The translations under genes and the position numbers were made by a program. Positions 22,067 to 32,647 of a stretch of DNA of 64,000 bases are shown here, in pieces. Below the pieces are notes generated by a model. It ran no database searches, was not told the DNA's origin, and was given only the letters and a program-made list of their open reading frames with translations. Each line of letters begins with the position of its first letter. Positions within the stretch are counted from its first letter, which is position 1. Origin of the DNA: Acephala macrosclerotiorum (taxonomy: Eukaryota > Ascomycota > Leotiomycetes > Helotiales > Mollisiaceae); the NCBI GenBank assembly GCA_014904845.1, contig MU119203.1:806001-870000 (forward strand). Reading direction: 5' to 3'.

Positions 22067-24469
22067 GAGAAATTCAGGGCGAGGACGACAGATGCTTGCA
22101 TGGTTGGGTTCTAATAGGGCGTGTACATATTGTAGCATAAAGCTTTGGAGGGACGGAAATGGATGGGCTGGGATAGCAAGGGCAGGAGCAAAAGGACTTC
22201 AATGAGTTGAAAGATCGTTCTGGCTTTTGGCGTTGGCATTCATCACGGCACGGATAGAGAGCATAGGCGAGGAGAGCATCTCGCTGGAATCAAACTTGTA
22301 ATATTCGAATGTTAGACCATCATTCCGAGTGGTATTCCCCTCACTTTCGACACCCATGGGATGATTAACTTTGGAGGTTGCGAAAGGATCTCAACTTTTC
22401 AAACTCCGAAGACGGAGATCTACATTCCAGACCAAGCAAGACAAGTGTCCTCGTCCGTTCTTCTCTTCCTTCTTTCCTTCGTCTTCATGCGCATCTGCAG
22501 AATATCGCATAAACCTCATTGCAGAATTCCAGACGTTCCAGAATGCTTCTCTACGTCAAAGGTCAGCAGGGAGCACAGAACCACATCGCCAACATCAAGT
22601 GATCTCAGATGCAAGCGCTTTCCCAATCTGGGGGTTCACCAGTACCGTCGATCATTTCTTTCATCCCAATCCCTTCTCCCAGCATTCCATGCACATCTCA
22701 TCCCGAAATCTACGTCTTACACCCCCTCCAAACCTCCTCTTTTCGCTTCCAGAGATCACAACCTCCAAGGAAGATCCCCAAACCACACGGAAGTCCCCCA
22801 TCATCAACCGCCCAAATTGGCTCCCTGTCCACTTGCTTCCTTTCCCGTTCCAGCTTATTCTCGGGTCGCTTCCACAATTGGGTTGGGATCTAGGGAGGGT
22901 AGAGCCGAGTATGAATCTTTGGATGGAATATGGGAAGTGGCAACGACGGGTTCATGCATGTCATGATGACCGGTGAGTGGTTTGGGATGAGGATTGCTCG
23001 AGCGCCATGCATGTATGCATGCGTCTAAGAGGCGGAGAAGGGTGAGAAACGGCACTTGAAAACGACGCCCCTTAAATATTTTTTTCCTATCGGAAATCCC
23101 CCATCGCCTCGCACAGATGATCTGTTCTAGGAAAGGCGGAGGGAAAGGCTCGCTGGGAAAGCCGGTAGTCGTTTTCATGGGTGTTTTCCGCTCCTGGTAT
23201 TCGACTCTAGCATGGTGCCTTGAAGTCTTGGTCAGATGCCGAAAGCATGATCCTGGTTTGGGAACGTAGTGGCGGGTTTGGGGAGGTTTTGTCAATTGTT
23301 TGTCAGGAACGGCTCGGGGCTATCAAAAAGCCAAGGTGGACTACACCGTTGCACTGCAGGACTTGGATGATGGCTAATACGTGTGCTGGCCAGACAGGTC
23401 GATTTCTAGGCTATTTCACCCAGTTGAGTTTTGCTACGAGGCTGCTAGGGGAGGAATTGCTCCTATACGTGGCTCGGAAGTTACCATGAGACGGTTTGAA
23501 TACTGAATGAATTAAGTTTTTCTTGCCGAATTGCAGAATCTGGCATCTAGCGCTAGTGGTTTTGTCTGGTCCTCTCCAGTTGGTACTGTTGGGTCCACTT
23601 CAGTTCGTGCTGGGTGTGGACAGGATCATGGGGGAAAAGTGGGGTATAATGATCGACCGATTAAGGTCCGAAAAAGCATGTTTGGGAACCCCTTTGCGAG
23701 CGATCATAGGAGACGTTTTAATGCGGCTCGCCTGGCTGAGTTCGCCTGGATGCTGGAGCATTGACGTTCGTCGTCATAACTTGAACTTCTGGAACTTCTG
23801 TAAGTTTTTCGTCAACATGACATACGCCGTTCATGGCACCCATGTTGGTATTCGTGTTCACAGAGTTCTTGCGCGGACGTACCATCAGACGAAATACTGG
23901 GATGCCAGACGCGCTGCTTGAATCAGAGAAAGGAGATCGAACGCATGATTGCAGGGCTGGGGGGGTTCGTATCGACCACGAACTAGTCCTCACCTTGAGA
24001 TGTCTGATGAACAGCCGTCTGAATAAGGTTCGAGACAATGGCTCGGGTGTAGCACAGGGCCTTATTGTATATTTAGTACCTGCTGAGACATCCTAGGCGT
24101 GGCTCACGTGCTTGTAAGACATTACTAGTGTGATACGAAGGTATATGAGAAATACAAAGGCTTCTGTTTCATGAAAATAGGCTTTCTTCTAGACTTATTG
24201 ATACTTCGAGCCAGTATTCTCAACTTCCTAACCTTGTTGCGACCTTGACAGCCTACCCACTGTGAGCAAGGGTGACTGTTGGCCAATACTATGACCCTTC
24301 ACCTCACAGCAGTATCTCAACCTAGCTTAGCTTCTTTGATTGTCCCGTCAAGGATGGGAGATCGAAACGCTGCAGTTTAATTCTCGACGTTGAGAGTGTT
24401 TCTTATAATTCTGGATTGTATGCTCGGCTGACGTGGAAGGTTACACCGTTCGGGCCTATTCTCTGAACT
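22067..24469. other. Intergenic, about 2.4 kb
   Basis: Holds the 3' UTR of the Zn2Cys6 gene. Overlapping open frames of about 200 codons at 22361-22976 in two plus frames are Pro/Ser/His-rich with no domain, and they compete with each other; neither is called. Nothing else recognised. Confidence 0.4.
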
Positions 24470-24913
24470 TCATTGCTGGTCACACCAAATATTCTTGTCT
24501 AACTGGGAAAATCCCTTCTCTGCACCGGGTAACAGAAGCTTCTTCTCATCGTCTGCGAGGGTTCTGCGTCGCACCACGTCTCTCCCTATCTTAGCAGCAT
24601 ACCGCAGTCTCCCCATGATTTCATCTTTCCCTCCAAACCCAATAGCAGTCTTTTCCAATTGTTCTATTGAGTTCCTTGCATAGATATTCAATGGCAGCGC
24701 TTTGCTCGTCCTTGGGAAGCTGACTGAAGGTGAGTGCAATCTGTCTCCATCCCAATTTACAGGTAGATCTGTCGTTGCCGGCTTATAGGTAAAGAAGCTG
24801 AGCACAGGTAGTACTGTGACACAGGAGAGGATCAAAATCCGTCGCGGTTCGTTTGGCAATTTCTGGCAGGATGCTGGGCATTCTTGGTAGTCTTGGAAGA
24901 AAATTCTCATCAT
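24470..24913 (-). CDS. Hypothetical protein with one membrane segment, 147 aa
   Basis: Not recognised. Single open frame from ATG at 24913. It has a hydrophobic segment near residues 27-42 (ILILSCVTVLPVLSFF), then a charged region whose composition is protein-like: ARNSIEQLEKTAIGFGGKDE, RLRYAAKIGRDVVRRRT, DDEKKLLLPGAEKGF. A type II or single-pass membrane protein is possible. Additional 5' exons cannot be excluded because the N-terminal 25 residues look weaker. No flanking gene gives context. Confidence 0.35.
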   Translation of the reverse strand: MMRIFFQDYQECPASCQKLPNEPRRILILSCVTVLPVLSFFTYKPATTDLPVNWDGDRLHSPSVSFPRTSKALPLNIYARNSIEQLEKTAIGFGGKDEIMGRLRYAAKIGRDVVRRRTLADDEKKLLLPGAEKGFSQLDKNIWCDQQ

Positions 24914-27019
24914 TGCGTATTGATTTTGATGAGTGCTGACGTAGTAACTCGGGTGAGGATGGATATAACTGCTGTGAATTGTTTATATGTATTCGGTCGA
25001 GGAAAGTCGAGGGTTTCTGTTCTTCGAAGTCAAGATGTATGACGCGCATTTCGTCTTTTCGAGCTTCGGTCTGAGACTAGGTGGGCCACCTATCCTCGTT
25101 CGAAATTTGAAGATAAGTTTAGTGACCGTGAACGCGCAGAAGTAGAAAGTTCCTTTCCAAACATGGCTCAAATGTAACCACCGAGCCCGCGTGTTGGGTC
25201 GCGCATTCAACGCACCTATTTAATCTGCCAGCTTTGCCCGGACTTTCGATTCTTGACCCATCTTTATCAGTTGAGGGGGTAAAAGGAGTGGTATTGATGT
25301 CTAATCTGCCATTCTAGCTAAGTGGGAATGCTCCCTTAATAAAGTGCTCTCACCGCCACCCCTCGGCCAGGCCAATGCATATATGAGCTGATGCATGATC
25401 AAGCATGCAGCTTCATGCCAACATGGTACGATATTCCAGCGCATCGCTCCTCAATACAACCGAATTACGAGAAATCAACTGATAATCTTCGCTAAGGAAG
25501 ACCGATCATTGGCCAGTATGATAACGCTTCACCATAATCAAACCCACCCCATCCTCCTTGAAAGCGCTGTCCAAAACTAGGAGATTGAACTTGTTAAGCC
25601 TTCGCTCTAGTTTTTCTTTCCCTTCTACTCCAGAGCATCTTCTGCAAGCTCGAGTCACACTGGTGTTTGAGATGATAGTACCAAACCACATCCTTTGGCA
25701 GCTTGTACTCGTTATGCTTAGCATCCCGAAGGAAATTGGACAGCAAAGCATTTGTGTAGATAGCCCAGTTAAATCCTTTCGACCCCTATAGAAAATTTGG
25801 AGAGAATCTTTGTGTTACAGATATCTTTCGCATTTTCTTTTAAGAAACGTTAGAGGAATTTCAACGCATGGAGAAGAGATAGGAAGTTCGATATAGGTAA
25901 CTTGACGATGATTTGAACGAGGAGTTCGACTGGTAAGGTCGAGAGATGGTTCATGATGTTGTTATGAAGTCGTGATATCTTCGGCATTATAGACAGTCGG
26001 ATTCAAATGGCGCGAGTTGAAAACTAGCGCTGGAAAATTGGTTGAATCAGTATGGGAACAGGAAAACAATCATAGAATATTAAAAGAAGAGATATAGTAC
26101 TGGCAGTCTATACTTCGGCTTTAGTTTTGCCCTTAGCCTCACAATGGGTCAAAAGGGGAATGACAAATGATAACACATGGGACCGAACCGGACCACCTTA
26201 CTCGTTAGGCGAATACTGGAGACGAGACTTAGCTTGTCCTCACGGGTATTGAGGTGCTAGATCATGTGCCTGACCAGAGCAGATTCCATAATTTAATTGT
26301 ACGTGAGGTACGGTTGGTATCACTCAGGGATAACTATTACTAGTAATAGGCCAAAAACGAAGTAAACAGATTGTCTGAATGACTCGTTGATTGATTGTAA
26401 GTTGTAATCTAGAAGGTGCGCAAGAGTTGGGAGATATAACCTCAACTCTAGCGCAGTGCGCTAGTCCTAATGCGGACTAACCTAGCACGTGACTACTGTA
26501 TCGTACCCACAGGTATTCTAGATGTGCTTTACAAATTAGTTGGGGCGTACTCGACTCTGACGGGGTAGTACTCGCTTACAGGTCCCCGCTTCCCCTTTTT
26601 TCTGCAAGCGAGTCAATCATCGCTCAAAGTGAAGATTTGTCGGAAAGATAAGCAGGAGTGAAGATAAATGACTCACAGAATAGCGGAGGTAAAATTGTCG
26701 CTGGGTTTAGTTCATTAGGTTTGGGTGAAGGTAGAAATATTCATGAATATAAACTGGTATAGCTTCAACTACAAATCGCATGATCTTGGGTGTCACGTTG
26801 GGACCAGAGCTTGACACAGCAAAGCGAAGCCCAATAGCAGCTTTCAAGGATTTTATAGACTCGACTCTTCTATACATCTCTGCGTCGGGACAGAATTGTG
26901 CTCAGTGCAGGATTTCTCATCCACTTCCTCCCGGAACAATCTCAGACAAGGTGCCAACGACTCTGAGAACATCAAAATTAGCATAAAGGTTTAACTTTGA
27001 TAGAATTTACGCTACCGCG
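24914..27019. other. Intergenic, about 2.1 kb
   Basis: No gene seen. The open frames are under 90 codons and lack protein-like composition; the sequence between about 25,800 and 26,700 looks AT-richer than the flanks by eye. Confidence 0.4.
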
Positions 27020-27368
27020 ATGAATAGGACCCTCGTAACTCCTCATTCTTGGTTTCGAAGCCTTTGGACAGAGGAGATGAAAGGCAGTAGAGCGACCAAC
27101 AGACCCGCTTGTCTAGGAATTATTTCCCATTTACTTTGCCATCACCTGGGTCCTGTTCTGCATTTTCTTCCTCAACACGATCGATGCGAAAGAGCGAGAA
27201 CTGGATTATAGACAAGGGCAACCGCAAAACCTGGAAAGGCTCGCAGAAAGGCCAACTAGATATCGATATCGAAAGTTTAAACAACTATGCGAAAGGAGTG
27301 GGGTGCAATGGAAGTTTGAGGACGATTTTAAGGAGAATTATTATGAGGATGAGTACGAGGACGTGTGA
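27020..27368 (+). CDS. Small single-pass membrane protein candidate, 88 aa, two exons
   Basis: Not recognised. A first exon of only five codons (27020-27034, MNRTL) joins across an 82-nt intron (GTAACT donor at 27035, TTGTCTAG acceptor ending 27116) to an exon at 27117-27368. The joined protein has an N-terminal membrane segment (FPIYFAITWVLFCIFFLN), then a charged soluble part: DAKERELDYRQGQPQNLERL, ERPTRYRYRKFKQLCERSG, and an acidic tail ENYYEDEYEDV. The frame stays open for 23 more codons after the TGA at 27366 and ends with TAA at 27438, so the C-terminus could be longer if a second intron or a lost sense codon exists. The composition of the second exon is the main support; the first exon is a guess from splice phase. 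Confidence 0.4.
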
Positions 27369-27904
27369 GAGTGTTTTGATGATACTGGAGAGGAACGTAA
27401 TGATTTCGATGAGAAGGACGCTCTCGTTGATGTAGCTTAAATAGCAAAAGGAATAATAGAACGAGGGTTGAGCTATGCGAAGAGGATCTCGAATCGCCGC
27501 TTAGGAAATTCACGAAAGGTTTTATTTGGTTTGGAACTCTATGGCAGGGTCTCCTTGGATTTAGTTCCTAGCGAATATCCTTGACATTCCGGTACTTAAA
27601 ATGAAAGACCGCGAATGAAATTTAGAGGAGAAAAGAGTCGCGGACAACAGACAACAGGTAGATAATCCAGAATCAGTGCCTCAAAATGCATACAAAATCC
27701 TCACTTGAGATAATTTTCTGAAATTACAACTACCATTTGCCATCGAAATTGTTGAAAGAGAAACAAAAAGTTCGATAGTTGCCTCGGACGTTGACCTCGG
27801 TTCGGTTCCCCGCACCCCACCTTTTTCCAGCTTTGCTTCAGCACCTCCACGATGTGATCTCACCCACCTGCTCTCACCCCTCGTGCGCGTCAATTAACTT
27901 CAAA

Positions 27905-29622
27905 ATGGCCTCCGAACCTCCCTGGAAAGCAATTGCAGCACGCAAACAAGCCCAGCGCTTCTCCCTCATCCCCAAAGCCTGGCTCCTCCCATCCCTCCCT
28001 CCGCCATCAACCCTCGACGTCCGCTCCATCCCCCGCTCAAGCAGCATCCTCTCTCCCCTCGAGCTCTCAATCACCGAGAACCACGACGCGACATCTCTTG
28101 CCTCCGCAATCCGCGAACGAAAATACACTGCTGTACAAGTCACGACCGCGTTCTGCAAACGCGCTGCTATCGCTCAACAGCTCGTCAACTGCTTGACCGA
28201 GATCCTGTTCAACGATGCCCTCGAGCGAGCGAAATACCTTGATGAACATTATGAGAGGACGGGGAAGACGGTGGGGCCGTTACATGGTGTGCCGATTAGT
28301 TTGAAGGATACGTTTAAGATTAAGGGATATGATTCCAGCATCGGTGTCGCTAGTCTGACATTCAAACCTGCGACGGAGAATAGTTTGCTGGTGAATATAT
28401 TGCTGGAGGCTGGAGCAGTGTTATACTGCAAGACGAATGTGCCACAGACGCTGATGGCGTTGGATTCTGATAATAATGTCTTTGGGAGGGTGCTGAACCC
28501 GAGGAATACAAGAGTGACTGCTGGCGGAAGTTCGGGTGGTGAGGGAGCGTTGGTTGCGATGAGGGGGAGTGTGTTGGGTGTGGGAACGGATATTGGTGGG
28601 AGTATAAGAATTCCCGCGATGTGTAATGGTGTTTATGGGGTCAAACCTGGAAGCAGCAGGGTTCCAGCTGTTGACCAGGAGAATGGAACGAGGGAGGGTG
28701 CAAGCAAGATTGGGTTAATATCCAGTGCAGGGCCAATTGCGGCAAGTCTTAGGGATTGCGAAGTCTTTTTGAAGGTTGTTTCAGATGCGAAGCCATGGGA
28801 GAGGGATCCAAGTCTTGCATATGGTGTCTGGGAACAACAGGGAGAGATGCAGAGGAAGCCGTTGTTGGGAGTCATCAGGAGGGACGGTGTGATCGATCCA
28901 CTTCCTCCCGTAGCAAAAGTGCTCGACGAGACTGTGCAGATGTTACGAATGTCAGGCGTGGAGGTCATCGAAATTGACTCCTCGGAGCTCAAGAAGTGCC
29001 AGTCTCTGGCAAACAAATTCTTTGGGATCGATGGCGGGAATTACATGTTCGACCTTCTCGAAGCTACCCAAGAACCCCTCACCGAATGGCTCAGCACACG
29101 ACTTCGACGCAAGAAACCGCTAGGTCTTGATAAGTTGGTTGACATTCATGCCGAGAAGATTCAAGTGGAAACAGAGATGTTGAAAATTTGGAAAGATCCC
29201 AAGACCGGGAGGACGATTGATGCTATTATCTGTCCTGTGGCTCCGCATCCGGTACCACCCATTGATAGATGGAATGGCGTCAGTTACACCAGCAGTTTTG
29301 TGCTGTTGGATTACCCAGCAGGTACTCTCCCCGTGAGAGATTTCAAAGAGGCGGATCTGAAGGGTGAACTAGAGGCTGGAAAGCCTTTGGGGAGCTGGGA
29401 CAAGATCAACAGGGGATTATGTGAGTGAAAGGCATGACTGGGGGAGTATGGATACTGACCGAGATAGGGGATGAGAAAACGATTGACAGGAAAGTATATT
29501 TGAACACGAAACTATCGGTACAAGTTGTTGCGCCAAGGCTGCAAGAGCGCAGACTCGTTCAAGCAATGTCGCTCATCGAGGAAGTTTTGCAAAACGGACG
29601 CTCTGCGCAAGCAAGGCTATGA
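27905..29622 (+). CDS. Amidase (amidase signature family, acetamidase-like), 556 aa
   Basis: Hydrolyses a small-molecule amide to the acid and ammonia; the substrate is not predictable. Two exons: 27905-29420 and 29468-29622, with a 47-nt intron; the joined length is 1,671 nt. Without splicing the protein would end early at GLCE, while the spliced end continues GLWDEKTIDRKVYLN and carries the helical C-terminus usual for fungal amidases. Amidase-signature triad residues are visible: Lys134 in SLKDTFKIKG, Ser209 in TAGGSSGGEGAL, and the nucleophile Ser233 in GTDIGGSIRIPA. Start: ATG 27905 (MASEPPWKAIAARKQAQRF), the normal N-terminus of the fungal acetamidase-like group; the frame is open upstream but lacks an ATG. 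No signal peptide, so it is probably cytosolic. Its immediate neighbours give no pathway. Confidence 0.93.
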
Positions 29623-30580
29623 AAGTTATCTCGTACGAGAATGTATACTTCACTAGCGATTTTATGTGTCTGGTACGTGATAGGAGAGAGCTTTTTTCCC
29701 TTCTCCAGTCGTTCAACGTTACTGCTCCACAATTTGAGGAAGAAAAGGTTATTCCGTTCGATCAGTGATATCACAAGCAAATTGGGTCAATCACTACATC
29801 CATACGGCCGCACGACGGCTGAATGGAGAGTAACCCATGATGCACCTCGCTTCTAGGCGAATGTGTTTAAACTTCAGGCTTGAAGGACCTTTCGTGGCGA
29901 TCTCCTGAGGCACTTTCCAACGACGCACCTTCAGGCCAGGCGCAATATAGCCAAGACAGATCCTCTCCTCGAGAGGCATGGGCAAATCTGCACCATGCTC
30001 ACATTCGATTCTTGAGTTTGCGACGGACTCACCAGGGTCGCATTGACCTTCTATTCACACTTCAACATACTTTATACGAACTACAGTACATTCAAACGTT
30101 CAGCGGTGAAGACGCCAAGGATCAAGGGCCTCCTCTCAACTCGCTAGAGCCAAGCCTCCTCCAGGGTTTCAAACTTTCCTGCGCCGCTCGTATTTATTTC
30201 ATAATACACTTCAATGATCTTCCGTAATTGACATGCAAGTGCGCCAAAACGGACTCGAGAGCCTCGTTCATTGTTAGCCTGTTTCGAAGTTTTCACTTGC
30301 TCCTGGGTTTCACGTAGCACAGCCAATACGTTGGCAAATGGAAACCTCAATCTCGTGTTTCAGGCAGAATTCATTCCGCTCTCTGTGTTAGGAATAAGAG
30401 CGAGTGTGTGGGTGCTGTGAACTATGAGGCTCAAGGTTGGCTGGTCTGACTAATAATGTGTCATACCATTCTTGTCCTACTTCGGTTGGACCTCAATTAT
30501 TCTTTCAACCTCTCTTTGCTGTTTCTTTTTGGGTTTGTCCAGATGTACTGAATATCCTGGTGGTGGGCCCCTGAAGTGAA
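29623..30580. other. Intergenic
   Basis: Contains the 3' region of the amidase gene and upstream sequence of the broken glycosyltransferase. Short open frames only; none supported. Confidence 0.4.
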
Positions 30581-32118
30581 ATGCTCCCTCGACTCCATAT
30601 GCGTGGACGTCTTCTTATTTCCATTTTCACACTCTTTCTCGTTGTTTATCTTTTGCGTTATGATAATCCAGTCGTTCTCTTGATTCGATGGCATGCAAGC
30701 AATCTCAGATATTACATCAAGTCCGCTCTGTGCCCTCCAGAACATCCTCACCATACCACAGAACCATTATACAATGTCTCGGACGGAGACATAGGGCACA
30801 TTATCAAGACCGGATTTGCAACCAAAGATCGACTAGAAGCGAAGCTGAAAGCCATGAACGACAGATAGAAAAGTGGAAGCGTGGTGATAGCGGGCGATCA
30901 CGAAAGCTATGCGGAAAGGAAACGGAACGGAGCGACGACGGAGATCCATGATGTGGTTGCTACCCTCTTGACAGAAGATTTTGATAAGACTAGAGAGAGG
31001 ATGGAACTTTATCGGAGGTTCAAGAAGGCTACGGAGGATTCTGAAAGTATTGTGCCAGAGGAGATTCTGAAGTCGGGGTGGGAGTTAGATATCATGAAAG
31101 TATGTTGCACGATTGTGCCTGAACCCTTTGCGTGTTTGTAATTTCGTCTCATATTACCTTCACTTTTCCATTGTTGGCATTTCAAATATATACGAATGAC
31201 CTTAAATAGCATATCCCCGCTCTCGAACTTGGCTTCAAGCACCTGCAATCCAAGAAGTGGTATCTAATGACTGACGACGATACATATATTCGTAAGTTTC
31301 TCTTTGCCCTTATTTTTTCTTCTTTAACCTTACCCTCCACTTGAGACACACAAGCATCTTAAACATCCCAATCGAGACAGACATCCACTAAACCCTCCAC
31401 CCCAGATCTCCCATCCTTAGCAACCATCCTCTCAACCCTCGATCCTACCAAACCTCACTACCTCAGAAATGCAATCGGCTCCTATACCCTCCGCTTCGCC
31501 CACGGCGGCTCCGGCATCATCTTCTCCCACATCTTCTCTCCCCACCACGCTCACATCATCCTCTCTAAAAGCTAAATCCCTCACCGCAGAATTCGGCGAT
31601 AAACTAATCGCAGAATTAGCTATGAAAACCGGGATATATCTGAATGAAGAGTATGCCGTGCATTTTAATGGGGAGACATCGTGGAAGAGTTTTATTAGGA
31701 GAGAGGGCTTTTGTAGTGAGGTGGTGCCGTGGTGGGGCTTCATAAGTTGAGTGTGGAGGAGATGGAGGGGACGGACATGATGTTGAGTAGGATGGAGGAT
31801 AGGATTAGGTGGTGGGATTTGTGGGGGGGTTGGAGGGGGTGAGAGGGTTGGAGATTTGGTTGAGGGCGGAGGATGGGGGATGGGAGGAGGGTTAGGGATT
31901 GGTGGGACTTTGTTGGCTGGGTAGGTGGGAATGGGAAGGTGTTTGAGATTGAGTGGGAGGATGAGTGTGAGAGGAAGTGTGAGGAAGATAAAGAGTGCTT
32001 GAGTTGGAAGTGTTGGCTTGTGCCGTGGGTTAGGGTTGGTGAGAGGGTGGGGAACGAGACTGTATCGGGCATTAATGCTAAGAGTTTGGCGAATTTAGAG
32101 AATGCTTATGGCTCGTGA
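30581..32118 (+). pseudogene. Broken GT31-type (fringe/galactosyltransferase-like) glycosyltransferase
   Basis: The parent family is fungal type II membrane glycosyltransferases of the Golgi. The ATG at 30581 opens with a membrane anchor (LLISIFTLFLVVYLL), then DIGHIIKTGFATKDRLEAKL, where the family has its nucleotide-sugar-binding start. The same frame continues after an in-frame TAG at 30866 with SGSVVIAGDHESYAE. Introns 31100-31209 and 31292-31405 join exons carrying KKWYLMTDDDTYIH (DxD-type metal site) and LRFAHGGSGIIFSH (the HGGSG motif). The frame then shifts near 31,540-31,580 to reach GIYLNEEYAVHFNGETSWK, and shifts again near 31,740 to reach HKLSVEEMEGTDMMLSRMED. A Cys-containing tail (DECERKCEEDKECLSWKC), reminiscent of a PAN/apple module, sits in a third frame up to 32118. 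One stop and at least two frameshifts argue for a pseudogene; sequencing errors are the alternative. Confidence 0.7.
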
Positions 32119-32647
32119 AGGCTTCTCGAAAGTAGTCTCCACCTCGTGCTTCCACAGTCCGCAAATCTCGAAATGAACGCAGCCTGGGCGAGACGTCGAG
32201 CTTTCACAAAATATAAACGGGAATCGACAATCAGGTGTCACTCCTACTCAGTAAGACTTGGACTACAGGATGAATGTAGGCGAAATTTAATTTGACGGTT
32301 CCTGAATCTACATGGAGCCTCCTCTGGGAGTTTCCAAGACCATCAAGCACGTCGAAGTCATGGAGGACGCAAGCAAACTAGTTCGAGATCCAAATCCGAA
32401 ACCCTTTCTCCGAACACCTCACTCCAAGACGTCCAAGCCAACGCCTCGAAAGTTCCTCGCCATCAAAACAAAGACCAAAACCCCAGACCGAAAGCAACAG
32501 GTTTTAAGCACTCGTGCTAGGCAGGTTCTCCTTCTGCTCGAGAGCATCGATCACAGCACCGGTATAAGTCAGAGGTTTGCCTTCCTGATCCATCGAGCGC
32601 AAGCACTCATCAGCCCTCGTCTTAGCCTCATCGCTACGATCCTTAAA
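32119..32647. other. Intergenic between the GT31 relic and a minus-strand gene
   Basis: Nothing recognised. A plus-strand open frame starting at 32312 runs antisense into the last exon of the minus-strand gene and is judged a shadow. Confidence 0.4.

Noticed and set aside
22361..22976. Two overlapping ~200-codon plus-strand frames after the Zn2Cys6 gene
   Set aside because: They compete for the same bases, are Pro/Ser/His-rich, contain no domain, and fit 3' flank sequence.
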